The translations under genes were made by a program, and so were the position numbers. The notes under the pieces were generated by a model, which had not been told where the DNA came from, ran no database searches, and saw only the letters and a list, made by a program, of their open reading frames with translations. A DNA stretch of 57,971 nt from CAYQTL01 sp964420405. Lineage in GTDB: Bacteria > Acidobacteriota > Thermoanaerobaculia > Thermoanaerobaculales > Sulfomarinibacteraceae. The stretch is from assembly GCA_964420405.1 (NCBI GenBank), contig CAYQTL010000021.1, positions 1 to 57,971 of the forward strand, written 5' to 3'. Within the stretch, counting starts at the first letter, position 1. Each line of letters begins with the position of its first letter. Below, one piece after another: positions 19,010-27,842 of this stretch.

Positions 19010-22000
19010 ATGTTCAGCCGGTTCTTCATCTACCGCCCGATCTTCGCGTCGGTGATCTCGATCCTGATCGTGCTGGTGGGTGTGCTGTCGATCCCGCTGC
19101 TGCCGGTCGAGAGCATGCCCTCGATCACGCCCCCCTCGGTGCAGGTGAGCACCGCCTACCCGGGCGCCGGCGCCTCGGTCGTCGCCGAGTCGGTGACCGC
19201 GCCTCTGGAGGAACGGATCAACGGCGTCGAGAACATGATCTACATGTCCTCCAGGTCGGCGTCGGACGGGAGCTGCACGATCGTCGTCACCTTCGAGGTG
19301 GGAACCGACGTCGACATGGCGACGGTGCTGGTCCAGAACCGGGTGAAGGAGGCCGAGCCGGGCCTGCCCGAGGAGGTCAAGCGGCAGGGCGTCAAGGTCC
19401 AGAAGCAGTCCACCAACCTGGTCCTGATGGTCAACCTGCTGTCCCCCGACGGCACCTACGACGCGCTGTTCATCTCCAACTACGTCACCACCAGGATCAA
19501 GGACGTCGTCGGCCGCATCGCCGGCGTCTCCGACGTCAAGATATTCGGAGCGAAGGACTTCGGAATGCGCGTCTGGCTCGACCCGCTGAAGCTCCGCGCG
19601 CGGGGACTGACGACCGCGGACGTCGTCGGAGCCCTCCGCGAGCAGAACGTGCAGGTCGCCGCCGGGAAGATCGGAGCCCAACCGGCGCCGCCGGACCAGC
19701 CGTTCGAGTACTCGATCTCGACCCTGGGCCGGCTCGAGTCCGCCGAGCAGTTCGAGCGGGTGGTCGTGAAGCGTGGCGCCGGAGGCCAGCTCGTCACGGT
19801 CGCCGACGTGGCCAGGGTCGAGCTCGGCGCCCAGGCGTACAACTGGTCCGCCCGGCTCAACGGGGCGCCGTCGATCCCGATCGGGATCTACCCCGCGCCC
19901 GGCGCGAACGCCCTCCAGATCGCCGACGCCGTCAAGGCCGAGATGGACCGCCTGGCGGCCGAGTTCCCGGACGGCCTCGAGCATCGGATCCTGTACGACA
20001 CCACCGACTACATCAAGCAGTCGATGAAGGAGGTGGTCTCGACCCTGGTGATCGCCGTGCTGCTCGTGGTGCTCACGGTGTTCGTGTTCCTGCAGGACCT
20101 GCGCACCACCCTCGTCCCCGCGATCACGATCCCCGTGTCGCTGCTCGGTACCTTCGGCGTGATGCTCGCTCTCGGCCTGTCCATCAACGGCCTGACGATG
20201 TTCGGCCTGATCCTGGTGATCGGCATCGTGGTCGACGACGCCATCGTGGTGGTCGAGAACACCATGCGGATCATCGACGAGGAGGGCCTCGACGCCAGGA
20301 CCGCCACCGCCAGGTCGATGGCCGAGATCACCGGCCCGGTCGTGGCCACGACCCTCGTGCTGCTCGCCGTGTTCGTGCCGACCATCGTCATGCCCGGGAT
20401 CTCCGGCCTCCTCTACCGGCCGTTCGCGATCACGATCTCGGTCGCGACGCTGTTCTCGTCGGTCAACGCGCTGACGCTCAGCCCGGCGCTGTGCGGGATG
20501 CTGCTGCGACCGTCGAAGCAGCGCCGGCGCGGTCCGTTCGGCCTGTTCAACCGCGCGCTCGATGCCACCACCAGCGGCTACACCAGGGTCGTCACCGGCC
20601 TGCTGCGCAAGACCGCGATCGGCGTCGTCGCGTTCGCGGCCGTGCTCGTCGCCTGCTGGCTCGGCGTGACCTCGATGCCGACCGGGTTCGTGCCGTCGGA
20701 GGACGAGGGCTGGTTCCTGGTGGCGGTGCAGCTGCCCGACGCGGCGTCGCTGAACCGCACCGAGGCGGTCCTGGACGACGTGACGCGGATCGTCGACGGA
20801 TCTCCCGGCATCCGGGGGTACGTCTCGGTGGCCGGCTTCTCCCTGCTCGACTCGGTCGTGTCGCCCAACTCGGGCGTCGTGTGGGTGGTGCTGGACCACT
20901 GGGACGAGCGCACCGCGCCCGGGACGCGGATCGACGCCATCGTCGGCTCGCTCAACCGCCGGTTCTTCGCGATCCCCGACGCCCAGGTGTTCGCCGTGCG
21001 GCCGCCGCCGATCCAGGGCCTCGGCACCACCGGCGGGTTCCAGATGGAGCTGCAGGACCGCGGCGGCGCCGGGCTCGAGCTCCTCCAGCAGGTCGCCTCC
21101 GACCTCGTCCGCCGCGGCAGCGAGCACCCGGTGCTGACACAGATGAACACCACCTTCCGGGCCGGGGTGCCCCAGCTCTACCTCGAGGTCGACCGGGTCA
21201 AGGCCAAGCGGCTCGACGTCCCCCTCGACGCCGTCTTCGGCGCCCTGCAGGTCAACCTCGGATCGGCCTACGTCAACGACTTCAACCGGTTCGGGCGCGT
21301 CTGGCGGGTGATGGCCCAGGCCGACGAGCGGTTCCGCGACGAGCGGGGCGACATCACGCGCCTCGAGGTCCGCTCCAGGTCCGGCAGGATGGTCCCGCTC
21401 GCGACGCTGCTGAAGGTGGAGAGCACGGTCGGCCCGACCGTGCTGAGCCGCTACAACCTGTACCCGTCGGCGACGATCACCGGCGACGCGGCCCCGGGGC
21501 ACAGCTCCGGCGAGTCGATCGCGGCCATGACCGAGCTCGCGCGGCAGAGCCTGCCGCCGCAGCTCGGGTTCGAGTGGTCCGGCGTGACCTACCAGCAGCT
21601 GGCCGCGGGCAACGTGGCCGGGTTCATCTTCGCCCTCGCGCTCGTCTTCGTGTACCTGTTCCTCGCCGCCCAGTACGAGAGCTGGACGCTGCCGCTCGGC
21701 GTGATGCTGACGGTGCCGACCGCGGTGCTCGGCGCGGCGGCCTTCACGCTGCTGCGCGGCCTCGACAACAACATCTACACCCAGATCGGGCTCGTGCTGC
21801 TGATCGGTCTCGCGTCGAAGAGCGCGATCCTGATCGTCGAGTTCGCCAACCAGCTCCAGCAGGAGGGGCGGACCGCCTTCGAGGCCGCGATCGAGGCCGC
21901 GAAGCTGCGGTTCCGCGCCATCCTCATGACCGCGCTCTCGTTCATCCTCGGCGTGATCCCGCTGGTGGTCGCCACCGGCGCCGGCGCCCAGAGCCGCGTG

Positions 22001-22162
22001 TCACTCGGCACCGCGGTGCTCGGCGGGATGGTGCTCGCCACCGTCGGCGGCCTCATCATCACACCGTTCCTGTTCGTCCTCGTCCAGAGGCTGACCGGGC
22101 GCGGCGGGACGGGTGACGGCACCGCCGAGCAGCCGTCGGCCGACACAGGGGCGCCCGCATGA
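19010..22162 (+). CDS. RND efflux pump, HAE1 family (AcrB/MexF-like)
   Basis: A 1050-aa, 12-TM proton-driven multidrug exporter. It begins FSRFFIYRPIFASVISILIV, has TM4 with the paired aspartates GIVVDDAIVVVEN that carry protons, and the C-terminal half repeats the fold (VFVYLFLAAQYESWTLPLGV, then IGLASKSAILIVEFANQL). Two large periplasmic porter/docking domains lie between TM1-TM2 and TM7-TM8. Length is normal. It pairs with the adaptor upstream; the likely outer-membrane partner is the TolC-family gene at 24950-26503, convergent about 2.8 kb away. Confidence 0.95.
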   Translation: MFSRFFIYRPIFASVISILIVLVGVLSIPLLPVESMPSITPPSVQVSTAYPGAGASVVAESVTAPLEERINGVENMIYMSSRSASDGSCTIVVTFEVGTDVDMATVLVQNRVKEAEPGLPEEVKRQGVKVQKQSTNLVLMVNLLSPDGTYDALFISNYVTTRIKDVVGRIAGVSDVKIFGAKDFGMRVWLDPLKLRARGLTTADVVGALREQNVQVAAGKIGAQPAPPDQPFEYSISTLGRLESAEQFERVVVKRGAGGQLVTVADVARVELGAQAYNWSARLNGAPSIPIGIYPAPGANALQIADAVKAEMDRLAAEFPDGLEHRILYDTTDYIKQSMKEVVSTLVIAVLLVVLTVFVFLQDLRTTLVPAITIPVSLLGTFGVMLALGLSINGLTMFGLILVIGIVVDDAIVVVENTMRIIDEEGLDARTATARSMAEITGPVVATTLVLLAVFVPTIVMPGISGLLYRPFAITISVATLFSSVNALTLSPALCGMLLRPSKQRRRGPFGLFNRALDATTSGYTRVVTGLLRKTAIGVVAFAAVLVACWLGVTSMPTGFVPSEDEGWFLVAVQLPDAASLNRTEAVLDDVTRIVDGSPGIRGYVSVAGFSLLDSVVSPNSGVVWVVLDHWDERTAPGTRIDAIVGSLNRRFFAIPDAQVFAVRPPPIQGLGTTGGFQMELQDRGGAGLELLQQVASDLVRRGSEHPVLTQMNTTFRAGVPQLYLEVDRVKAKRLDVPLDAVFGALQVNLGSAYVNDFNRFGRVWRVMAQADERFRDERGDITRLEVRSRSGRMVPLATLLKVESTVGPTVLSRYNLYPSATITGDAAPGHSSGESIAAMTELARQSLPPQLGFEWSGVTYQQLAAGNVAGFIFALALVFVYLFLAAQYESWTLPLGVMLTVPTAVLGAAAFTLLRGLDNNIYTQIGLVLLIGLASKSAILIVEFANQLQQEGRTAFEAAIEAAKLRFRAILMTALSFILGVIPLVVATGAGAQSRVSLGTAVLGGMVLATVGGLIITPFLFVLVQRLTGRGGTGDGTAEQPSADTGAPA

Positions 22163-22529
22163 GAAGCGCACAGGAGAGCTCGGTGATCATCCGCCACCAG
22201 CTTCTCGCCGCGCTGCATGCGCGGCAGGACGGCCACATCGAGCTCGGCGGCCTGCGCAGCTCGCCCTCGCCGGCACCGCCCTCCAGGACGACACCTGGCA
22301 TGACCTGTTCCTGACGCCGCGCCCGTTCAGGCTCGAGCACGAGCAGGCCGGCGGCAGCGCCCGCGACTACCCGTTCGGGATGGCGATCCTCCGGATCGGC
22401 CCGGCGGACCGCGTCGAAGGCGAGCTGCACGTGGCTGCCGCGCTGCGCATCGCCGAGCACGGCTGGGTCGAGGTGTACGACCACGACGGCGCAGAGGGGC
22501 GGTTGGAGGGTGTCCGCATCGAGCGGTGA
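22159..22529 (+). pseudogene. Frameshifted small gene of unknown function behind the RND pump
   Basis: An ATG overlaps the pump stop as ATGA and encodes RHQLLAALHARQDGHIELGG with strong GC3 bias, but stops after 51 codons. From about 22260 another frame, equally GC3-biased, continues (LALAGTALQDDTWHDLFLTP, ending VEVYDHDGAEGRLEGVRIER). A single extra base near 22260 (AGC-CTC) would join them into one protein of about 123 aa. This is either a true frameshift or a sequencing indel. No family was recognised. Confidence 0.5.
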
Positions 22530-22701
22530 CCGCCGCCGCCCCGGCGGCGACTTCGCCCACCGATCCCGGGTGGTTCCGATCCCGATCCCGTCCCCGATCC
22601 CGACGGCTGCGACGACCCGTCCGGGAACACCGACCCATCCCCCGCCGCTGCTCCTTCTCCAGCTCCTCCTGCTCCACGTCGGGGTTCCGATCCGCCGGGG
22701 C

Positions 22702-24921
22702 TCAGAAGCTCGCCCCGATGTTGAGGTACCAGCGGTCGCGCCCCCGCTCGCCGCGGCCGTAGCCGACGTAGATCGGTCCGATCAGCGTGTCGGCCCCCAG
22801 GAACACCGACGCGCTCCACAGCATGTCCTCCACGCCGACGTCCTCCTCGTTGAGCCACGCGTTGCCGGCCTCCACCGAAGCGCCGACGTAGACCCGGGTG
22901 TCGAGCCCGGCCAGGTTCCAGTTGAGCAGCTCGCCGTAGGACACGACGCGGGCGAGTGCGAGACGCTGGCCGAGCAGCTCCCGGTCGCCGTAGCCCGACA
23001 GGCGCCACAACCCGCCGAGCGGCTCGACCGCGAACAGGCTGTCGTTGTCGCCGGTCGAGACGTAGCCCTCGAGGCCCGGCACCAACGTGAACCTGCCGAA
23101 CGTCCACGCCTGGTCGAGTCGCACGGAGTACTCGGTGAACTCCACGTCCGACCCGAACGCCTCGAGGGTCCGGGCGACCCGCAGCATCGCCAGCAGGCCC
23201 CGCTCGGGAAACACGACCTCGTCGCGGGTCCGCACCTCGAACCGTGCCTGCACCCCCGCGTCGATGCCCTCGAAGTCCACCAGCCCGGGCGGCCCGATCC
23301 GCTCCTCGACCAGCCGGTCGAACCAGAAACCCCCGACCCGGATCTCCCCCCAGCTGCCGAACGCCCGGCCGCCGTCGAGCCCGCCGCCGACCGACCGGAG
23401 CCACAGCTCGGCGATCGGCTCCCCCCCGTCCCACAGCGTCCAGTTCTCACGGCGGTAGCCGGCTGACGGCGCCACGAACCACGCCAGGCGGTCGCCGAGC
23501 GGCTGGTACAGCTCGGTGTCCACCGCCTGCGTCTGTCCGATCTGCAGTACGTTGACCCACTCGCCGCCGCGGCGGTTGACCGGCAGCACCCTATGGCGAA
23601 CGGTGAACGAGTACGCGTCGGAGGTGTCGAAGTCGTCGGACAGCGCGAGACCGAGGCGCAGGCTGTGCGAACCGAACGGCTGCGGCCCCACGTCCACCGT
23701 CAGCACCCGCTCGCCGTCCTCCTCGACCACGTCGACCTCGACCTGTCCCACCAGCTCGAGGCCGTGCAGGTCCATCACGTCCCGTCCGAGCTCGTCGACG
23801 TCGAGCGACGTGCCGACGTGGTGCTCGAAGCGGGCGGCGATGATGCCGTCCCTGACCGCGCTGCGGTTGCGGACCTCGAGCCGGTCGACCCGCAGGTTGC
23901 GGGAGCCCGGCCGCCGGTGGTCGCGCCGCCACGCCCGCCACGCCTCGTCGGACACGGCGAACCGGCGCAGCTCGTCCGCAGCGGCCCACGCCGCCTCCCG
24001 CCCGATCTCGACCGCCGCCATCATGTTCGGGAAGTCGGCGAACGAGAAGCTCCCCAGGGGAGGTCGCAGCAGGAGGTCGTCGGGACCGAGGGCGGCCTCG
24101 TCCACGTGAACGTTGCCGGCGGTCAGGAACGCGGTCATGCGCCGCAGCACCGAAAACAGGCTGGTCTGGGTCGCTTCGGGATCGAGGGGGCTGGAGATGT
24201 CGACCGCGATGATCCGCTCCGCGCCGAGCTCGCGCGCGGCGCGGATCGGGAGGTTGGCGGCGACGCCTCCGTCCACCAGCAGCTTCCCGTCGATCTTAAC
24301 CGGCGCGAACGCGCCCGGAATCGACATGCTCGCGCGGATCGCCTTCGCGACGCTGCCCGAGCCGAGCACCACAGCCTCCGAGGTGGCGAGGTCGGCGGCC
24401 ACCGCCCGGAACGGGATCGGCAGCCGGTCGAAGTCCGTCTGGCGGACGAACTGCAGCTCGAGCGACTTGAGCAGCAGCTCGATGCGCCGCCCCTGGATCG
24501 CCCCGAGCGGCAGGTACGGTCTTCCCTCGTCGAAACGGATCGTTCCGCGGACCAGGTACTCGGCGTCGTCCTGCTTGCGCCGGAACGACTTCTCGCGGTG
24601 GGGGACGGCATCGGCGAAGACGCCGATCCAGTCGGTGGTCGTGATCACGCCGACGAGCTGCTCCGGAGTCCACCCGGCGGCGTACAGCCCGCCGACCACC
24701 GACCCCATGCTGGTGCCGATGACCATGTCCACCGGCACCTGCAGCTCCTCGAGCACCTCGAGCACCCCGATGTGCGCCGCCCCCCGCGCCCCGCCCCCGC
24801 TCAGCACGAGGACCACTCCCGGTGGATCGTCGGGAGCGGCGCTGTCCGACGCCGCGGCACCGGACACGGTGAGCACGATGCACGTCGCCAGCAGCCGCAC
24901 GGCACTCCAACGGCTCCCCAT
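22702..24921 (-). CDS. Patatin-like phospholipase with C-terminal outer-membrane barrel (type Vd autotransporter-like)
   Basis: After a signal peptide (LLATCIVLTVSGAAAS), the patatin domain shows the oxyanion motif SGGGARG (41-47), nucleophile elbow GTSMG (Ser71) and DGG (Asp217): a Ser-Asp lipase/esterase dyad. A POTRA-like region follows (about 340-420), then about 300 residues of alternating strands ending in a C-terminal Phe (WYLNIGASF), as expected for a 16-strand Omp85-type barrel. This is the PlpD-like (type Vd) layout: the patatin domain is carried to or across the outer membrane by its own barrel. I chose ATG 24921 behind GAGGAGGG. It lies 28 bp after the TolC-family gene, probably one operon. 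Confidence 0.9.
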   Translation of the reverse strand: MGSRWSAVRLLATCIVLTVSGAAASDSAAPDDPPGVVLVLSGGGARGAAHIGVLEVLEELQVPVDMVIGTSMGSVVGGLYAAGWTPEQLVGVITTTDWIGVFADAVPHREKSFRRKQDDAEYLVRGTIRFDEGRPYLPLGAIQGRRIELLLKSLELQFVRQTDFDRLPIPFRAVAADLATSEAVVLGSGSVAKAIRASMSIPGAFAPVKIDGKLLVDGGVAANLPIRAARELGAERIIAVDISSPLDPEATQTSLFSVLRRMTAFLTAGNVHVDEAALGPDDLLLRPPLGSFSFADFPNMMAAVEIGREAAWAAADELRRFAVSDEAWRAWRRDHRRPGSRNLRVDRLEVRNRSAVRDGIIAARFEHHVGTSLDVDELGRDVMDLHGLELVGQVEVDVVEEDGERVLTVDVGPQPFGSHSLRLGLALSDDFDTSDAYSFTVRHRVLPVNRRGGEWVNVLQIGQTQAVDTELYQPLGDRLAWFVAPSAGYRRENWTLWDGGEPIAELWLRSVGGGLDGGRAFGSWGEIRVGGFWFDRLVEERIGPPGLVDFEGIDAGVQARFEVRTRDEVVFPERGLLAMLRVARTLEAFGSDVEFTEYSVRLDQAWTFGRFTLVPGLEGYVSTGDNDSLFAVEPLGGLWRLSGYGDRELLGQRLALARVVSYGELLNWNLAGLDTRVYVGASVEAGNAWLNEEDVGVEDMLWSASVFLGADTLIGPIYVGYGRGERGRDRWYLNIGASF

Positions 24922-24949
24922 CACGACCCTCCTCGGCGATGGCCTCAGG

Positions 24950-26503
24950 CTACCACGCAGGGTTCGGCCGGAGGGACGCTTCGAGGTCGCGGCCGGCGGG
25001 CTCCTCCGGGTGGGCCGTGATCGTGCTGCCGGTGCTCCCCACGTCGACCGCCCGCCGCGCGGGGCGGGGCAGCTCCTGGGAGGGATCCCAGCCGCCGCCG
25101 AGGGCCCGGTACAGCGCGACCAGACCGAGCACCACCCGGCCCTGGCTCACCGCGAGGTCGTCCTGTCGCGTGAGGAGGGTCCGCTGGGTGTCGAGCACGT
25201 TCTGGAAGTCGGCGAGACCCGCCTTGTACTGGGTCAGCACCAGGTCGAGGGAGCGCTGGGTCGCGTCCACGGTGCGGCGCAGCCGCTCGCGTCGGACGAG
25301 CTCCTCGGCGTAGGTGAAGACCGCGTTCTCGACCTCCTCCAGCGAGCGGAGCACCGTCAGCTCGTACGCCGCGAGAGCCTGCTCGGTGCGCGCCTGCTCG
25401 GCCTCGATCTGGCTGCGGATGCGGCCACCTGAGAAGATCGCCCACCGCACCGGCAGCCCGACGCTCCAGGTCAGACTGCCGGCATCGACCAGGTCGCCGG
25501 CGTCGGTCGCCTCGACGCCGAGGAACCCGGTCAGCGAGAAGCTCGGGTAGAGGTCGGCGGTGGCGATTCCGATCCGGGCGGTCTGGGCCGCGAGGGCGCG
25601 CTCGGCGGTGCGCACGTCGGGACGCTGGCGGAGGAGGTGCGCGGGCAGGCCGAGCGGGATCGTCCCCGGCTCGGACGGGATCGGACGCGGGTCGTCGAGC
25701 TCGTCGTGCAGCGCGCCGGGTGGCTCGCCGAGCAGCACCGCGAGCCGGTTCAGGCTGCGCTCGAGGTCGGTCTTCAGCAACGGGATCAGCGACTCGGTCG
25801 CCGCCAGGTTCGACTCGGCCTGGGCGACGTCGAGCCCCGAGACGAGCCCGGCGTCGAACCGGTCGCGGGTCAGCCGGAGCGTGTCCTCCTGGCCCTCGAC
25901 ATTGGCCCTGGCCAGCCGCAGTCGCTCCTGGGAGGTCCGCACGTCGACGTAGGCCGCGGCCACCTCGGCGAGGAGCGACACGAGGACGTCGCGTGAGCCC
26001 TCGACCGACGCCTCGTAGCTGGCGTCGGCCGCCTCGATCTGGCGCCGGACCCGCCCGAAGAGATCGACCTCCCACCCCGCGCCGACGCCGGCGGCGAACA
26101 GGTCGACGGCGTCGAACCCCCCGGCGGGAGCCGGCGTGAGACCGTTGTCGCTCGCCTGCTGGCGACTCGCCGAGCCGCTCGCGTCCACCTGGGGCGCCCG
26201 GGCGCCCGCGGCGACGCCGCGCAACGCCCGCGCCTCCTCGACCCGCCACAGCGCCGTCCGCAGGTCGTGGTTGGCCTCCCGCGCCCGCGCGACGAGGTCG
26301 GCGAGCCGCGGGTCGTCGAACATCGTCCACCAGGTCTCGAGCGGCGCCTCGCCCGAGTCGAGCCCGGCCACCGCCTGGGTGTGCCAGACGTCGGGAACCG
26401 TGATCTCGGGCGCGGCGTAGTCGGGCCCGACGGTGGTGCAGGCGGCGAGGATCAGCGCACCGGCGGTCACTCCCGCGACATGTGCAGTCCGTGACACGAT
26501 CAT
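24950..26503 (-). CDS. Outer-membrane efflux lipoprotein, NodT/TolC family
   Basis: Outer-membrane factor (517 aa). Lipobox LAAC (Cys22) is followed by the NodT-family start CTTVGPDYAAPEITVPDVWH. Two tandem OEP repeats are seen: GAGWEVDLFGRVRRQIEAAD in the first, and WAIFSGGRIRSQIEAEQART with YKAGLADFQNVLDTQRTLLT in the second. It forms the trimeric exit duct for RND or MFS exporters and is the natural partner of the pump at 19010-22162. The extended C-terminus is Pro/Arg-rich. ATG 26503 is chosen by the signal peptide. Confidence 0.94.
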   Translation of the reverse strand: MIVSRTAHVAGVTAGALILAACTTVGPDYAAPEITVPDVWHTQAVAGLDSGEAPLETWWTMFDDPRLADLVARAREANHDLRTALWRVEEARALRGVAAGARAPQVDASGSASRQQASDNGLTPAPAGGFDAVDLFAAGVGAGWEVDLFGRVRRQIEAADASYEASVEGSRDVLVSLLAEVAAAYVDVRTSQERLRLARANVEGQEDTLRLTRDRFDAGLVSGLDVAQAESNLAATESLIPLLKTDLERSLNRLAVLLGEPPGALHDELDDPRPIPSEPGTIPLGLPAHLLRQRPDVRTAERALAAQTARIGIATADLYPSFSLTGFLGVEATDAGDLVDAGSLTWSVGLPVRWAIFSGGRIRSQIEAEQARTEQALAAYELTVLRSLEEVENAVFTYAEELVRRERLRRTVDATQRSLDLVLTQYKAGLADFQNVLDTQRTLLTRQDDLAVSQGRVVLGLVALYRALGGGWDPSQELPRPARRAVDVGSTGSTITAHPEEPAGRDLEASLRPNPAW

Positions 26504-26792
26504 CCGTCTCTCCGTCGTCCGCGCGGCTCGGTCCCGAGCCCCGCTCGGGATCCGGGCTCCTGTCGCGGGCCACGCTGCGTGATGGTGACGCCATGGTATC
26601 CGGACGCCGGAGACGACGGCAAGCCGCCTCGGATCGGAGCGTGCTCCGGGCTCTCGCCGCCACGGCCGGTGCGGCCGGGCTGGCGTGGCCGTCGTTCGCC
26701 GGCGGACGATCGGAGCCCGACCCGGGCGACATCGGCGTCGAGGGGATGGCGGGGAGAACCTGTCCGTCCCGCCAACCCCGCACCGGCCAGCG

Positions 26793-27419
26793 TCAGTCGC
26801 CGCCGACCCCCAGCACGAGCCCGAGGGAGGTCTCGACCTGCCAGAAACCGCCGCTCTCGAACTGCACCAGGCAGGCGCCGCCCGAGCAGTACAGCGCGAG
26901 CGACGAGTCGACGAAGGTGAACCACCCCCGCGCCTCGAACCTGAGGGCGACCCGCTCCGAGATCCGGGTCTGGATCCCGCCGCCCACGCTGGCCGAGAAC
27001 CGGACCTCGTCGCCGCCACCGCTGCCAGAAGCGCGGATCCCGGTCACCCCGAGGCCTCCCGACAGGAACCAGTCGACGGCCGGGCTGGCGGTCCCATACG
27101 GGACGATCCCACCGAGGTGCAGATAGTCGAGATCCAGCCCCAGCCGCCGCCCGTCCGGCGACGGCTCGTCGAGGTCGGTGGACTGGTGGCTCCAGACCAG
27201 CTCGAGCCGGGAGCGCAGCGCGGAATCGAACGGAATCCCGAGCCCGAGCCCCCACGCGGCCGATCCCTCGGCGTCGACGCCGCCGCCGTTGACCAGCCGG
27301 AGGTCGCCCCCGCTCCGGTAGCCGACACGGGGAATCAGCTCGAGCCCGCCGGCCCAGGCGGACGGGATCGCACCCGCGATTCCTGCCATCAGAACGGCGG
27401 CCACGACCCTCGGCTTCAT
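26793..27419 (-). CDS. Small outer-membrane beta-barrel protein, function unknown
   Basis: A 208-aa product with a clear signal peptide (MKPRVVAAVLMAGIAGAIPS-AWA) and amphipathic strands (GLGLGIPFDSALRSRLELVW, DEVRFSASVGGGIQTRI, VALRFEARGWFTFVDSSL) typical of 8-strand barrels. Two cysteines in LYCSGGACLV may form a disulfide in an extracellular loop. The start overlaps the stop of a short upstream frame (ATGA), suggesting coupling. No specific function can be assigned. Confidence 0.75.
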   Translation of the reverse strand: MKPRVVAAVLMAGIAGAIPSAWAGGLELIPRVGYRSGGDLRLVNGGGVDAEGSAAWGLGLGIPFDSALRSRLELVWSHQSTDLDEPSPDGRRLGLDLDYLHLGGIVPYGTASPAVDWFLSGGLGVTGIRASGSGGGDEVRFSASVGGGIQTRISERVALRFEARGWFTFVDSSLALYCSGGACLVQFESGGFWQVETSLGLVLGVGGD

Positions 27420-27670
27420 GACTCCCTCTCCTCCGCCCCATGGGCGACCGCGACCTTGGCCGCCTGCCGGTACGCCACGTAGAACGTGGCGACGTTGCCC
27501 ACGTACTGCACCGTCTCACGGCCGATCCGTCGCGCGGCGACGGGCTCGACGTTGCCGGACCAACGGTCGGGATCCGACCTGGACGTACTCGAGCTCGGCG
27601 ATGGCGTCGAGGTCGCCGGGCGGCGGTCGCAGCCCGGTGTCTCGGACCCGTGTCTCCCTGGTGGCAGCAT
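27416..27670 (-). CDS. Short reading frame coupled to the outer-membrane protein, possibly a gene remnant
   Basis: Its last 40 codons (VEPVAARRIGRETVQYVGNV and ATFYVAYRQAAKVAVAHG) look coding by composition and overlap the next ATG, but the N-terminal half is Ser/Thr/Pro low-complexity of the sort produced by a wrong frame. A second frame in the same place reads DLDAIAELEYVQVGSRPLV. It could be the 3' end of a frameshifted gene. The product is unrecognised. Confidence 0.3.
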   Translation of the reverse strand: MLPPGRHGSETPGCDRRPATSTPSPSSSTSRSDPDRWSGNVEPVAARRIGRETVQYVGNVATFYVAYRQAAKVAVAHGAEERES

Positions 27671-27842
27671 ACCCGAACATCCGGTGCCTCGGGCTCCCCC
27701 AGGGCGACGCACCATGATCGAGCGTCGGCGTACCTGCCGGAGGCCGGCGGCGTGAGCCGACGCCGGCGGGCGGACGTCAATCACCACCAGTGTCCGACAC
27801 GGTGCCGGCCGGCCTGGTCGTCGGGGCGCCGCGGGAGGCGGG

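Noticed and set aside
18746..21502. A 918-codon - strand open frame
   Set aside because: Antisense to the RND adaptor and pump; composition is His/Asp/Arg-rich shadow sequence.
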